From Rhodovulum visakhapatnamense (GTDB lineage: Bacteria; Pseudomonadota; Alphaproteobacteria; Rhodobacterales; Rhodobacteraceae), in contig NZ_SOEB01000019.1 in the NCBI RefSeq assembly GCF_004365965.1, positions 20,096-84,095 on the forward strand: a stretch of 64,000 nt of DNA, in the 5' to 3' direction. The notes under the pieces were generated by a model. The model was not told where the DNA came from. It worked only from the letters and a program-made list of their open reading frames with translations, and made no database searches. Positions 1 to 7,404 of this stretch are shown piece by piece. The position numbers and the translations under genes are program-made. Numbering within the stretch: position 1 is the stretch's first letter; the number at the start of each line of letters is the position of its first letter.

Positions 1-488
1 ATATCAGCTTTCTGCTGGCGCTGGCGGCCTGTGTCGCGGTCTGGATGCTGATCTGGCGAAGCCGCCTTGGCTATGAAATCCGCGCGCTCGGCCATTCCGA
101 ACCGGCCGCGATCTATGCCGGTATCCGGCCCGTGCGCACGGTGATGTGGGCGATGCTGATCTCGGGCGCGCTGGCCGGGCTGATGGCCGTCAATACCGTG
201 ATGGGCGAGGCCGAGCGGCTGGTGCTGAACTCGGTCGAGGGGGCGGGCTTCATCGGCATCGCCGTCGCGCTGATGGGGCGCAACCACCCCGCGGGCGTCT
301 TTCTCGCCGCCATCCTCTTCGGCTTTCTTTACCAGGGCGGGGCCGAACTGGCGCTTTGGACCGACATCCCGCGCGAGCTGATCGTGGTGATCCAGGCACT
401 GGTGATCCTGTTTACCGGCGCGCTCGACAACATGGTGCGGATGCCGCTGGAGCGGCTGTTCCTTTCGCTCCGGAAAGGGCGCGCGTGA
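1..488 (+). CDS. ABC transporter permease, nucleoside (BmpA/YufP) type, 5'-truncated
   Basis: The frame is already open at base 3 and ends at 488, so only the C-terminal part of an inner-membrane permease is present. The visible part has long hydrophobic helices and the segment EIRALGHSEPAAIYAGI, typical of the BPD_transp_2 permeases that import nucleosides, riboflavin or simple sugars. Its stop overlaps the next start (TGATG), so the two permeases are translationally coupled and probably form a heterodimer. The ATPase and the BMP lipoprotein that would complete the importer must lie upstream, outside the window. The substrate cannot be read here; purine nucleosides are the usual guess for this family. 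Confidence 0.85.
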   Translation, partial: ISFLLALAACVAVWMLIWRSRLGYEIRALGHSEPAAIYAGIRPVRTVMWAMLISGALAGLMAVNTVMGEAERLVLNSVEGAGFIGIAVALMGRNHPAGVFLAAILFGFLYQGGAELALWTDIPRELIVVIQALVILFTGALDNMVRMPLERLFLSLRKGRA

Positions 489-1453
489 TGGATTTTCCGA
501 CGCTGCTGCAGGTGCTCGATTCCACCGTCCGGCTGGCCACGCCGCTGTTGCTGGCCTGCCTCGCAGGGCTCTTTTCCGAACGCTCGGGCATCTACGACAT
601 CGGGCTCGAGGGCAAGATGCTGGCCGCGGCCTTCTGTTCGGCCGCGACCGCGGCGGTGACCGGCTCGGTCTGGCTGGGCTTGCTGGCCGGGATCGGCGGG
701 TCCATGGCTCTGGCCGGGCTGCACGGGCTTTCGGCCATCACCTTCCGGGGCAATCAGCTGATTTCGGGGGTCGCCATCAACTTTCTGGCGGCGGGGCTGA
801 CGGTGGTGCTGGCCCAGGACTGGTTTCATCAGGGCGGGCGCACGCCCTCGCTGCTGGGCGGCGCGCGGTTCGAGGCCATTGCCCTGCCCTTCGCCGAGAC
901 GCTGCGCCCGGTTCCGGTGCTGGGCCCGGTCTATGCCGAGCTGATCTCGGGCCATACGCTGCTGGTCTATGTCGCAGCCCTGCTGGTTCCGGCCAGCTGG
1001 TGGGTGCTGTACCGGACGCGCTTCGGGCTGCGGCTGCGCGCGGTCGGCGAAAACCCCGAGGCGGTCGATACGGCAGGCGTCTCGGTCCAGGCCACGCGCT
1101 ATGCGGCGGTGGCGATCTGCGGGCTTCTCTGCGGGCTGGCGGGGGCCTATCTGGCGACCGCGCTGCAGGCGGGCTTTTCCAGGGACATGACCGCCGGGCG
1201 GGGTTATATCGCGCTGGCAGCCCTGATCTTTGCGAAATGGCGGCCGTGGCAGGCACTGGGCGCGACGCTTCTTTTCGGGCTGCTGCAGGCCGTGGCCCTG
1301 CGCTATCAGAATATCGAGCTTGGCGGGGTCGGCCTGCCGGTGCAGGTGATGGATGCGCTGCCCTATATCCTGACCGTGGTGATCCTTGCGGGCTTTGTCG
1401 GGCGGGCGATCCCTCCCCGTGCCGGGGGCGAGCCCTATGTGAAAGAGCGGTAA
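488..1453 (+). CDS. ABC transporter permease, nucleoside (YufQ) type
   Basis: A 321-residue polytopic inner-membrane protein that starts on the ATG overlapping the upstream permease stop. It shows the BPD_transp_2 pattern: an N-terminal SERSGIYDIGLEGKML segment shared by this subfamily, a GNQLISGVAINFLAAG helix, and the cytoplasmic coupling region GLRLRAVGENPEAVDTAGV, where EN.EAA-like residues contact the ATPase. With the preceding gene it would form the membrane channel of an ABC importer for nucleosides or a similar small molecule. A purine nucleoside phosphorylase lies about 10 kb away (11410), but nothing links them directly. Family confidence is high; the substrate is inference. Confidence 0.88.
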   Translation: MDFPTLLQVLDSTVRLATPLLLACLAGLFSERSGIYDIGLEGKMLAAAFCSAATAAVTGSVWLGLLAGIGGSMALAGLHGLSAITFRGNQLISGVAINFLAAGLTVVLAQDWFHQGGRTPSLLGGARFEAIALPFAETLRPVPVLGPVYAELISGHTLLVYVAALLVPASWWVLYRTRFGLRLRAVGENPEAVDTAGVSVQATRYAAVAICGLLCGLAGAYLATALQAGFSRDMTAGRGYIALAALIFAKWRPWQALGATLLFGLLQAVALRYQNIELGGVGLPVQVMDALPYILTVVILAGFVGRAIPPRAGGEPYVKER

Positions 1454-1516
1454 AATCTGACCCCGCCGGGCTGCGCATCCTTGCCAGGACCGGGAGAGGC
1501 GCTTTAGGGACCGGTC

Positions 1517-2428
1517 ATGCAGATCTACCTACCCATCGCCGAGGTTTCCGTGAACGCCTTCGTCCTTCTGGGCCTGGGCGGGATCGTCGGCATCCTGTCG
1601 GGGATGTTCGGCGTCGGCGGGGGGTTCCTGCTGACGCCGCTGCTGTTCTTCATCGGCATCCCCCCGGCGGTCGCGGTTGCGACCCAGGCGGCGCAGATCG
1701 TCGCCTCGTCGATCTCGGGCGTGCTGGCGCATTTCCGGCGCAAGACCGTCGATCTGCGCATGGGAACGGTGCTGCTGGCGGGCGGCATGTGCGGCGCGGT
1801 GCTGGGGGTCTGGATCTTTAACCTGATGCGCGGCATCGGCCAGGTCGATCTGCTGGTCAAGCTGTGCTACGTGGTCTTTCTGGGCGTGATCGGCGCCTTG
1901 ATGTTCGTCGAAAGCCTGGCCGCCATCAACCGCACCCGCAAGGGCGTCGTGCGCAAGCGCAAGCAGCGGACCTGGTTCGACGCCCTGCCCTTCAAGATGA
2001 AGTTCCGCACCTCGGGGCTGTATCTCTCGGCGATCCCGCCGCTGATCGCGGGCGCCTTCGTGGGTGTGCTGTCCGCGATCATGGGGGTCGGCGGCGGGTT
2101 CATCATGGTGCCTGCGATGATCTACCTGCTGGGCATGCCGACCAAGGTGGTGATCGGCACCTCGCTGTTCCAGATCATCTTCGTCAGCGGTTTTACGACG
2201 ATCCTGCATGCCACAACCAACCACACCGTCGATCTGGGGCTGGCGCTGCTGTTGCTGATCGGGGGCGTCGTCGGGGCCCAGATCGGCACCGGAATCGGGC
2301 TGAGGATGAAGGCCGAACAGTTGCGCATCTGGCTCGCGATCCTGGTGCTCGCGGTCTGCGGCAAGCTGGCGCTCGATCTGCTGATCGAACCGGCCGAGCT
2401 TTATTCGATTGCCGAAAGGGTGCGCTGA
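1517..2428 (+). CDS. TSUP family membrane transporter (TauE/SafE-like)
   Basis: A 303-residue polytopic protein with the internal duplication of the TauE/SafE (TSUP) family. The glycine-rich loop GGIVGILSGMFGVGGGFLL near residue 25 is mirrored by AGAFVGVLSAIMGVGGGFI near residue 190. Members export or import sulfite, sulfoacetate, sulfolactate and other small organic anions. The stop codon overlaps the start of the next gene (TGATG), a TIGR02186 periplasmic protein, and this pairing is the strongest clue to its job. It has a larger cytoplasmic loop (about residues 135-165, rich in Arg/Lys) than the second TSUP protein at 21801. The substrate is unknown. Confidence 0.88.
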   Translation: MQIYLPIAEVSVNAFVLLGLGGIVGILSGMFGVGGGFLLTPLLFFIGIPPAVAVATQAAQIVASSISGVLAHFRRKTVDLRMGTVLLAGGMCGAVLGVWIFNLMRGIGQVDLLVKLCYVVFLGVIGALMFVESLAAINRTRKGVVRKRKQRTWFDALPFKMKFRTSGLYLSAIPPLIAGAFVGVLSAIMGVGGGFIMVPAMIYLLGMPTKVVIGTSLFQIIFVSGFTTILHATTNHTVDLGLALLLLIGGVVGAQIGTGIGLRMKAEQLRIWLAILVLAVCGKLALDLLIEPAELYSIAERVR

Positions 2429-3186
2429 TGGCCTGGCGTCTGATCGTCGTGCTGTTGCTGGCCGCCCTGCCCGCCCGGGCCGAGCAGGTGGTGGCCGGTC
2501 TCAGCCAGACCCGGGTGTCGATCACCACCAATTTCGCGGGCTCCGAGATCCTGATCTTCGGCGCGGTCAAGCGCGACGCCCCCGCCCCCGCAGGCCCCCC
2601 GCTCGAGGTGGTGGTCACCGTCGCCGGGCCCTCGGCCCCCGCCACCGTGCGCAAGAAGGACCGTCGCGTCGGGATCTGGGTCAATACCGAATCCGTCCGG
2701 ATCGCGGCAGCACCCAGCTTCTATGCAGTGGCGACGACCGCGCCGCTGGATCAGGCGCTGTCCCAGACCGAGGACCTGCGCCACAAGGTGTCGATCCCGC
2801 GCGCGATCCGGTCGGTGGGTGTCACCGAAGAGGCCCCCGAGGCGCAAAGCTTCATCGACGCGCTGATCCGCATCCGGTCCGAGACCGGGCTTTATCAGGA
2901 ACTGCCCGGCGCGGTCGAGCTGGACGAACAGACCCTGTTCCGCACCTCGATCGCGCTGCCCTCGAACCTGACCGAGGGCGACTATGCCACCCGGATCTTC
3001 CTGACCCGGGGCGGTGACGTGGTGGACGCCTTCGAGACCACCATCGGCGTGCACAAGGTCGGGCTGGAACGCTGGACTTACCTGCTGGCCCACGAGCATC
3101 CGCTGGCCTATGCGATCCTGTCGCTCGGCATCGCCATCGCCGCGGGCTGGGGCGCCTCGGCCGCGTTCCGGATGATGAAAAGCTGA
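2428..3186 (+). CDS. TIGR02186 family periplasmic protein, membrane-anchored
   Basis: A 252-residue protein. It has a cleavable-looking signal peptide (residues 1-19, ending ARAEQ), a periplasmic beta-rich domain (about 20-215) and one C-terminal membrane helix (AYAILSLGIAIAAGWGASAAF). This matches the conserved hypothetical family TIGR02186, which I recall being encoded beside TSUP transporters. The ITTNFAGSEILIFGAV segment near the mature N-terminus is characteristic. It is translationally coupled to the upstream TSUP gene, so it is probably a periplasmic partner or ligand-presenting subunit of that exporter. No enzymatic motif is visible and the biochemical role is not known to me. Confidence 0.8.
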   Translation: MAWRLIVVLLLAALPARAEQVVAGLSQTRVSITTNFAGSEILIFGAVKRDAPAPAGPPLEVVVTVAGPSAPATVRKKDRRVGIWVNTESVRIAAAPSFYAVATTAPLDQALSQTEDLRHKVSIPRAIRSVGVTEEAPEAQSFIDALIRIRSETGLYQELPGAVELDEQTLFRTSIALPSNLTEGDYATRIFLTRGGDVVDAFETTIGVHKVGLERWTYLLAHEHPLAYAILSLGIAIAAGWGASAAFRMMKS

Positions 3187-3921
3187 TCAGCCGCGCCCGA
3201 TATAGGGCATCGTCGTCGCCATCACCGTCATGAACTGAACATTGGCCTCGGGCGGCAGGTCGGCCATGTGCAGGACCGAGCGCGCGGCATGGGCGACATC
3301 CATCGTGGGCTGCACCGGCCGTCCTTCGGCCCGCGCGCGGTCGGTCAGATCCTCGACCAGCGCGGTGCGGGCATTGCCGATGTCGATCTGCCCGCAGGCG
3401 ATCCCGAAAGGCCGCCCGTCGAGGCTGAGCGTCTTGGTCAGCCCGGTCACCGCATGTTTGGTGGTGGTGTAGCAGACCGAGCCCTCGCGCGGGACATGGG
3501 CCGAGAGCGAGCCGTTATTGACGATCCGCCCGCCCTGCGGGTCCTGCGCCCGCATCCGCGCGAAGGCCGCGCGCGCGGCCAGGAACATGCCGCCGACATT
3601 GACGGCCAGCACCTGCGCCCAGGCAGCCGGATCGATGTCGTCGATCGAACCCGAGGGGCCGAAGGTGCCGGCATTGTTGAACAGCACGTCCAGCCGCCCG
3701 GCCCAGACCATGAAGGCGTCGAAGGCGGTCTCGACCTCCCCGGCATCGGTCACGTCGGCAGGCAACGCCAGCGCACCCTCGTGTCCCGCCGCGATCTGAT
3801 CCAGCAGATCGGCGCGGCGGGCCAGCAGCCCGACCCGCCAGCCATGGTCCAGAAACAGCTCGGCCGTGGCGCGGCCGATGCCGCTGCTGGCGCCGGTGAT
3901 CAGGATCGTCCTTGCGGTCAT
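3187..3921 (-). CDS. Short-chain dehydrogenase/reductase (SDR)
   Basis: A 244-residue cytoplasmic NAD(P)-dependent oxidoreductase. The N-terminus carries the TGASSGIG cofactor motif (residues 8-15), then the NNAG motif and the usual SDR catalytic region. The canonical YxxxK appears here as CYTTTKHA, so the catalytic Tyr and Lys are present; the preceding NGSLSAH supplies the Ser. The start ATG overlaps the helicase stop by 4 bp (ATGA), so it is co-translated after the RecD-like helicase. This start was chosen over the longer upstream frame for that overlap and because the Rossmann motif begins at once. The substrate is unknown; SDR family assignment does not predict it. Confidence 0.9.
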   Translation of the reverse strand: MTARTILITGASSGIGRATAELFLDHGWRVGLLARRADLLDQIAAGHEGALALPADVTDAGEVETAFDAFMVWAGRLDVLFNNAGTFGPSGSIDDIDPAAWAQVLAVNVGGMFLAARAAFARMRAQDPQGGRIVNNGSLSAHVPREGSVCYTTTKHAVTGLTKTLSLDGRPFGIACGQIDIGNARTALVEDLTDRARAEGRPVQPTMDVAHAARSVLHMADLPPEANVQFMTVMATTMPYIGRG

Positions 3922-5450
3922 GGGCGCGCCTCCTCGGCGGTCAGGGTCAGGGGGGCGGGCGCGGCCACCAGATCGTCGGCGGTCAGCGCCCGGGTCGGCC
4001 GCGCAAGCCGGTAGCGCGTGACCCAAAGCAGGCGCTCTTCGGCGCGGGTGATCGCGACATAGGCCAGCCGCTTCCAGAGCGGCTGGCCCGCCTCGACCCG
4101 ACCCGCCCGGGCGGCCGCGTAAAGATCGGGGGCAAAGACCTGCACCGCGGGCCATTGCGAGCCCTGCGCCTTGTGGATCGTCACCGCCGCCCCGTGCAGG
4201 AAGGCCGCGCCCATGGTGGCGGCATAGGGGATGAAGGGTTCCTCCTCGTCCGGCAGCTCGATCTTGACGATCGAGGCCACCGACAGCCGCGGGTCCTCGG
4301 CGCCGACCACATGCATGATCGAAAAGCCCGGCTTTCGCCCCGGCCCCACATAGATCACCTGCGCGCCCTTGATCAGCCCGCGCGCCTCGAGGTCGATCCG
4401 TTTCTTGCGGTGCTTCAGCGGCAGTTCGATCCCGTCGCAGATCAGCGGCTCGCCCGGCAAAAGCGCGTCCTCGGGCGCGCCCTGAGCCTGGCGGAAGGCG
4501 TTGATCAGCCGGATGCGGGTGGCATTGCGCCAGACCAGCACCGGCGAGCGCGCCATCAGGTCGGAATCGACGCGGGGCGCCAGCTCGACCCGGGGGTCAC
4601 GGGCGGCGGCCTGTTCGACCATCCGCTCGAACCGCTCGAAATCGACCTCGGGGTCGGCCAGCGCATGGGCCAGATCGAGGATCGGGTTGTCGTCCTGCTG
4701 GCGGTGGATGCGCTGCAGTTCCAGCGTCTGCGGCCCGGCCAGACGGTCGAACACCATCTTGCCCGACTGGTTGACCGGCGCAAGCTGCGCCGGATCACCG
4801 AAGAGGACGAGCGCGGGGAAAAGTTCGCGCAGGTCGTCGAACTGGCGTTCGTCGAGCATCGAGGCCTCGTCGACGAACCCGATGTCAAGCGGGTCTTCGC
4901 GCCGCTTCCAGCCCTTGATGAAATCGCTGCCCTTGAGCCCCGCCGCCGCCAGCGCCCCCGGCACCGAGGGCACCGCGGCATAGAAGGCCTGCGCCCGGTC
5001 GAGCGCGGCTTCGGTCAGCCCCTCGATCTCGGGGCGGTCGCCCTCGCCGGTCAGCCATTCGGCGATCTTCTCGTATTCGGGGTCGTAGACGGGCGTATAA
5101 ATGATGCGGTGGATCGTGGTCGCGGGTACGCCGCGCTGGCGCAGCACGCTGGCGGCCTTGTTGGTCGGCGCCAGAACCGCCAGCGTCCGGCGGTCCTTGC
5201 GGCGCTTGCCCTCATAATCGCCCGAGACGATCTCGACCCCCGCCTCGACCGCGGCGCGCACCAGTTCCGCCAGCAGCAGCGTCTTGCCCGATCCGGCCTT
5301 GCCGGTGACCGCCAGAACGCCGGTCTTGCCCTCGCTCCGGGCGCAGAGGGTTGCGTCATCGAGATCGACGCCAAAGCCGCGCAGCATCCCTGCCACGCGG
5401 TCATGGGCTTCGGCCTGGTCCTCGGAAAAGCGCAGCGCGGGCACGGTCAT
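3918..5450 (-). CDS. RecD-like superfamily 1 DNA helicase / ATP-binding protein
   Basis: A 510-residue AAA/SF1 ATPase. Walker A is TGKAGSGKT (residues 49-57), a Walker B-like motif is FVDEASMLDE, a Q/DxxQ element is LFGDPAQLAPV, and the C-terminal UvrD_C_2/RecD motif is VTIHKAQGSQWPAV followed by YVAITRAEERLLW. These are the motifs of RecD2/Dda-type 5'-3' helicases. The protein is shorter than RecD2 (about 720 residues) and lacks its N-terminal helix-hairpin-helix region, so it is best called an exodeoxyribonuclease V alpha-like helicase. It precedes and overlaps the SDR gene. A role in DNA repair or recombination is inferred from the family. Confidence 0.87.
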   Translation of the reverse strand: MTVPALRFSEDQAEAHDRVAGMLRGFGVDLDDATLCARSEGKTGVLAVTGKAGSGKTLLLAELVRAAVEAGVEIVSGDYEGKRRKDRRTLAVLAPTNKAASVLRQRGVPATTIHRIIYTPVYDPEYEKIAEWLTGEGDRPEIEGLTEAALDRAQAFYAAVPSVPGALAAAGLKGSDFIKGWKRREDPLDIGFVDEASMLDERQFDDLRELFPALVLFGDPAQLAPVNQSGKMVFDRLAGPQTLELQRIHRQQDDNPILDLAHALADPEVDFERFERMVEQAAARDPRVELAPRVDSDLMARSPVLVWRNATRIRLINAFRQAQGAPEDALLPGEPLICDGIELPLKHRKKRIDLEARGLIKGAQVIYVGPGRKPGFSIMHVVGAEDPRLSVASIVKIELPDEEEPFIPYAATMGAAFLHGAAVTIHKAQGSQWPAVQVFAPDLYAAARAGRVEAGQPLWKRLAYVAITRAEERLLWVTRYRLARPTRALTADDLVAAPAPLTLTAEEARP

Positions 5451-5491
5451 GGGCGCAGCCTACAGGCCGCGCCCGTCCGGTGCCAGCGCGT

Positions 5492-6133
5492 TCAGGCGAC
5501 GGCGAGTTCCCGTTGCACCGGGGTCGGCGCCGAGAACGAGGCGCGGAACCAGTCCAGCGAGGTCTCGCGCCCGATGCCGAGGCGCGCCAGGGTGCGGGGC
5601 CAGGCGGCCTCCTGCATTTCCCACAGGCCCACGCCGATGCGGTCGCGCCCCTGGCCCGAAGTGCCGATCACGTTGGGTTCGACGCCCATCAGCCGGTAGA
5701 TCCGTTCCATCCGCGGGTCGAAGACAGCGACGAAATGCTCGACCGCGAACTGGGCCATCACCTCGCCCGCGCCCAGCACCAGCCCGGCCGAAACCTCGCG
5801 GTCGGCATCGGGGGCCAGACAGAAGCGCGTGCATTCCCAGATCAGCGGGCTTTCGATGCGCGCGCCGCCGGTCGCATGCAGGAAGTGTTCGTTCACCATC
5901 GTCCGCCCGGTCGTGGGAAGGAACCGCATCGATCCGCCATGGCGTCCGTCGGGTTGCTCCCAGATCACGTAAAGCGGGTTCAGAGCGTCATACTGGTCGC
6001 GCTCTTCGCCCCTGTCATTGACGCTGACAGCCCAGCCGAGACGGTCGTGGAACTGAAGCGCGCGGTCCCTGAACATGGTGTCGCGCAGAAGCGGGAACTT
6101 GTGAAGGTCGACACCGTAGATGTAACGCAGCAT
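5492..6133 (-). CDS. Acyl-homoserine-lactone synthase (LuxI family)
   Basis: This 213-residue enzyme joins the methionine part of S-adenosylmethionine to an acyl chain to make an acyl-homoserine lactone signal. Starting at the ATG at 6133, the conserved LuxI residues fall at their textbook numbers: Arg24, Phe28 and Trp34 in RDRALQFHDRLGW, then Asp46 and Asp49, then SMRFLPTTG and WECTRF. That numbering decides the start over a GTG eight codons upstream; an AGAGGG ribosome-binding site precedes it. It lies 127 bp downstream of luxR on the same strand, behind a perfect palindrome that may be its operator. The acyl chain cannot be read from sequence; long-chain products are known from related CerI/RaiI enzymes. 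Confidence 0.92.
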   Translation of the reverse strand: MLRYIYGVDLHKFPLLRDTMFRDRALQFHDRLGWAVSVNDRGEERDQYDALNPLYVIWEQPDGRHGGSMRFLPTTGRTMVNEHFLHATGGARIESPLIWECTRFCLAPDADREVSAGLVLGAGEVMAQFAVEHFVAVFDPRMERIYRLMGVEPNVIGTSGQGRDRIGVGLWEMQEAAWPRTLARLGIGRETSLDWFRASFSAPTPVQRELAVA

Positions 6134-6180
6134 GTTTGGTAGCCCTCTGCCGATCACTTGATGGGCTCAGGCTACGGAGA

Positions 6181-6207
6181 GCTTGGTTACCAGCGCGCTA
6201 ACCAAGC
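6181..6207. promoter_or_regulatory. Perfect inverted repeat upstream of luxI, candidate LuxR operator
   Basis: Two 9-bp arms, GCTTGGTTA and TAACCAAGC, are exact reverse complements separated by 9 bases. The centre lies 61 bp upstream of the luxI start and inside the luxR-luxI gap. The core GGTTA-N9-TAACC recurs (with one mismatch) at 7200-7218 upstream of the luxR gene, which favours a regulator-binding site over a chance hairpin. It has no run of T on the minus-strand 3' side, so it is a poor terminator. Confidence 0.6.
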
Positions 6208-6260
6208 GCCCTCTAACGCCACGTCATGGGGATATTTCTTTTCCTAACAGATAGTTAAGC

Positions 6261-6989
6261 CTAGACTACGATCAGGCCGGCACTCAGCGCGCGGGCCACC
6301 GCATGGGTCGTGTTCAGGGCTCCGAGCTTGTGGCGGGCGGTCTCGACATAGACCCGCAGCGTGTGTTCGGAGATCGACAGTTCCTGCGCGGCCTGGGCCC
6401 GGCTCATGCCCTTGGCCAGAAGGGTCATGGCGCTGAGTTCGCGCGGGGACAGGGCAGCCCGCGGGGCAGGATCGGCCGCTTGTTCTAATTCCAGCGCCTT
6501 CTTGTTGAAGTCATGGGCGATCAGGATCAGGTCGCGAAGATTGAGTTGCTTGAACATGTCCCAGGATACATCTGAACAACTGTCGTTCACGGTGAAGAGC
6601 GCGAACTGCCCCTTGGGTCCATGCAACGGGATCGACACTCCCTGATTGCCAAGTCCGTGGGCGATGGCGTCTTCGAGGAAGGCTCGTGAGGCTTTGGTGG
6701 ACCAGTCGAGCTCTTTCCAGTCGACCGGATGGAAGCGGCTGTAGCAGCCGAAGATCACCGGATCGATCATCAGGTAGTCGCGGTCGAGATAGCGGTCGAC
6801 CCATTCGGTCGAGTAGGTGCCGGCGCCGTAGCGTTCGCCGACGCTGTTTACCCAGTGGTAGACGACGTGGAAGACGCCGTAGCGGTCGCGCAGGTCTTCG
6901 GTGGCACGATACAGGTCCTCAAGCGTCGTTGCCCGTTGCAGCCGGTCGAGGAACGATTCTAAGCCGCCTTGCATCACATGAATCTGCAT
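6261..6989 (-). CDS. LuxR family quorum-sensing transcriptional regulator
   Basis: A 242-residue two-domain activator/repressor. The N-terminal autoinducer-binding domain (about residues 10-165) carries the conserved LuxR set: Trp63, Tyr67, Asp76, Pro77 and Trp91, matching TraR W57/Y61/D70/P71/W85 with a constant offset of six. The C-terminal GerE-type helix-turn-helix (about 178-242) includes LSPRELSAMTLLAKGMS and SEHTLRVYVETARHKL. An internal Met6 would shift the numbering closer to TraR and is an alternative start. The 5' end overlaps the small ORF ending at 6919 by about 70 bp. It is encoded directly upstream of luxI and presumably senses its product. Confidence 0.92.
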   Translation of the reverse strand: MQIHVMQGGLESFLDRLQRATTLEDLYRATEDLRDRYGVFHVVYHWVNSVGERYGAGTYSTEWVDRYLDRDYLMIDPVIFGCYSRFHPVDWKELDWSTKASRAFLEDAIAHGLGNQGVSIPLHGPKGQFALFTVNDSCSDVSWDMFKQLNLRDLILIAHDFNKKALELEQAADPAPRAALSPRELSAMTLLAKGMSRAQAAQELSISEHTLRVYVETARHKLGALNTTHAVARALSAGLIVV

Positions 6990-7179
6990 CGCCCCACGTC
7001 GTCACAGACGACGCTCTTTCCCCAACCTGAGCCCGCGCACGGCCTGCCTCGAGGGACGAGATCTCGACAGCTGCCAGAGCCTGGCAGGTGAGGAGCTCCT
7101 CGGACAGAGCGGTCAACCCATTCTTTCTCGCATAGTTCTTGAGGTCGCCAAGAATGTCGATCAGCCACTCGTGCTTCAT
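6919..7179 (-). CDS. Small conserved-looking ORF overlapping luxR
   Basis: An 86-codon reading frame begins at an ATG at 7179 and runs into the 5' end of luxR. The N-terminal third, starting MKHEWLIDILGDLKNYARKN, is a plausible amphipathic helical segment. The C-terminal third, read out of frame over luxR, is arginine/alanine-rich and looks like shadow coding, so the functional product may be shorter or the frame may be disrupted near 6990-7020. It sits behind a palindrome matching the one at luxI, so luxR expression may begin with this ORF as a leader or coupled gene. No known domain is recognised. Confidence 0.55.
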   Translation of the reverse strand: MKHEWLIDILGDLKNYARKNGLTALSEELLTCQALAAVEISSLEAGRARAQVGERASSVTTWGDADSCDARRLRIVPRPAATGNDA

Positions 7180-7199
7180 GATCGTTGTCCCGTCCTAGT

Positions 7200-7218
7200 G
7201 GTTAATGAAACGTTAACA
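7200..7218. promoter_or_regulatory. Second GGTTA-N9-TAAC element, upstream of the luxR operon
   Basis: GGTTA and TAACA are separated by 9 bases, the same geometry as the palindrome at 6181-6207 upstream of luxI. The site is centred about 30 bp upstream of the small ORF that leads into luxR. The inner arms GTTAA/TTAAC form an exact inverted repeat at 7201-7217. This would suit autoregulation of the quorum-sensing locus. Confidence 0.5.
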
Positions 7219-7261
7219 TAAGTCTAGCACAGGACAAAAAACGCCGAAATTCGCGAATTCT

Positions 7262-7283
7262 CCCTCCCCAGAAATGGGGAGGG
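7262..7283. other. GC-rich hairpin between quorum-sensing locus and ccr
   Basis: CCCTCCCC and GGGGAGGG form a perfect 8-bp stem with a 6-base loop (AGAAAT). It lies between the minus-strand ccr gene and the minus-strand luxR locus in a 225-bp intergenic region. No T-run follows on either strand, so it may be a processing or secondary-structure element or a second, weak terminator for ccr. Confidence 0.4.
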
Positions 7284-7352
7284 GGCGAAAATGCAAGCTC
7301 TTGATTTCCAGTCGGAGGAGAAGCGATTCGCATCCAGACGGCGGATTCGCGA

Positions 7353-7377
7353 AGGACACACGCTATGCGTGTGTCCT
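7353..7377 (-). terminator. Hairpin terminator downstream of ccr
   Basis: AGGACACACGC and GCGTGTGTCCT are perfect 11-bp arms around a 3-base loop, centred about 40 bp past the ccr stop codon (7405). The stem is strong but has no U-tract on the minus strand, so it could act as a 3' stabilising hairpin or a Rho-assisted terminator. Confidence 0.6.
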
Positions 7378-7404
7378 CCAATAAACCACACCCTTAGGGT
7401 AGAA

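Noticed and set aside
3912..5699. Long plus-strand reading frame opposite the RecD-like helicase
   Set aside because: Arginine/glutamine-rich with no domains; it mirrors the helicase codons in GC-rich DNA. The helicase has clear motifs on the minus strand.
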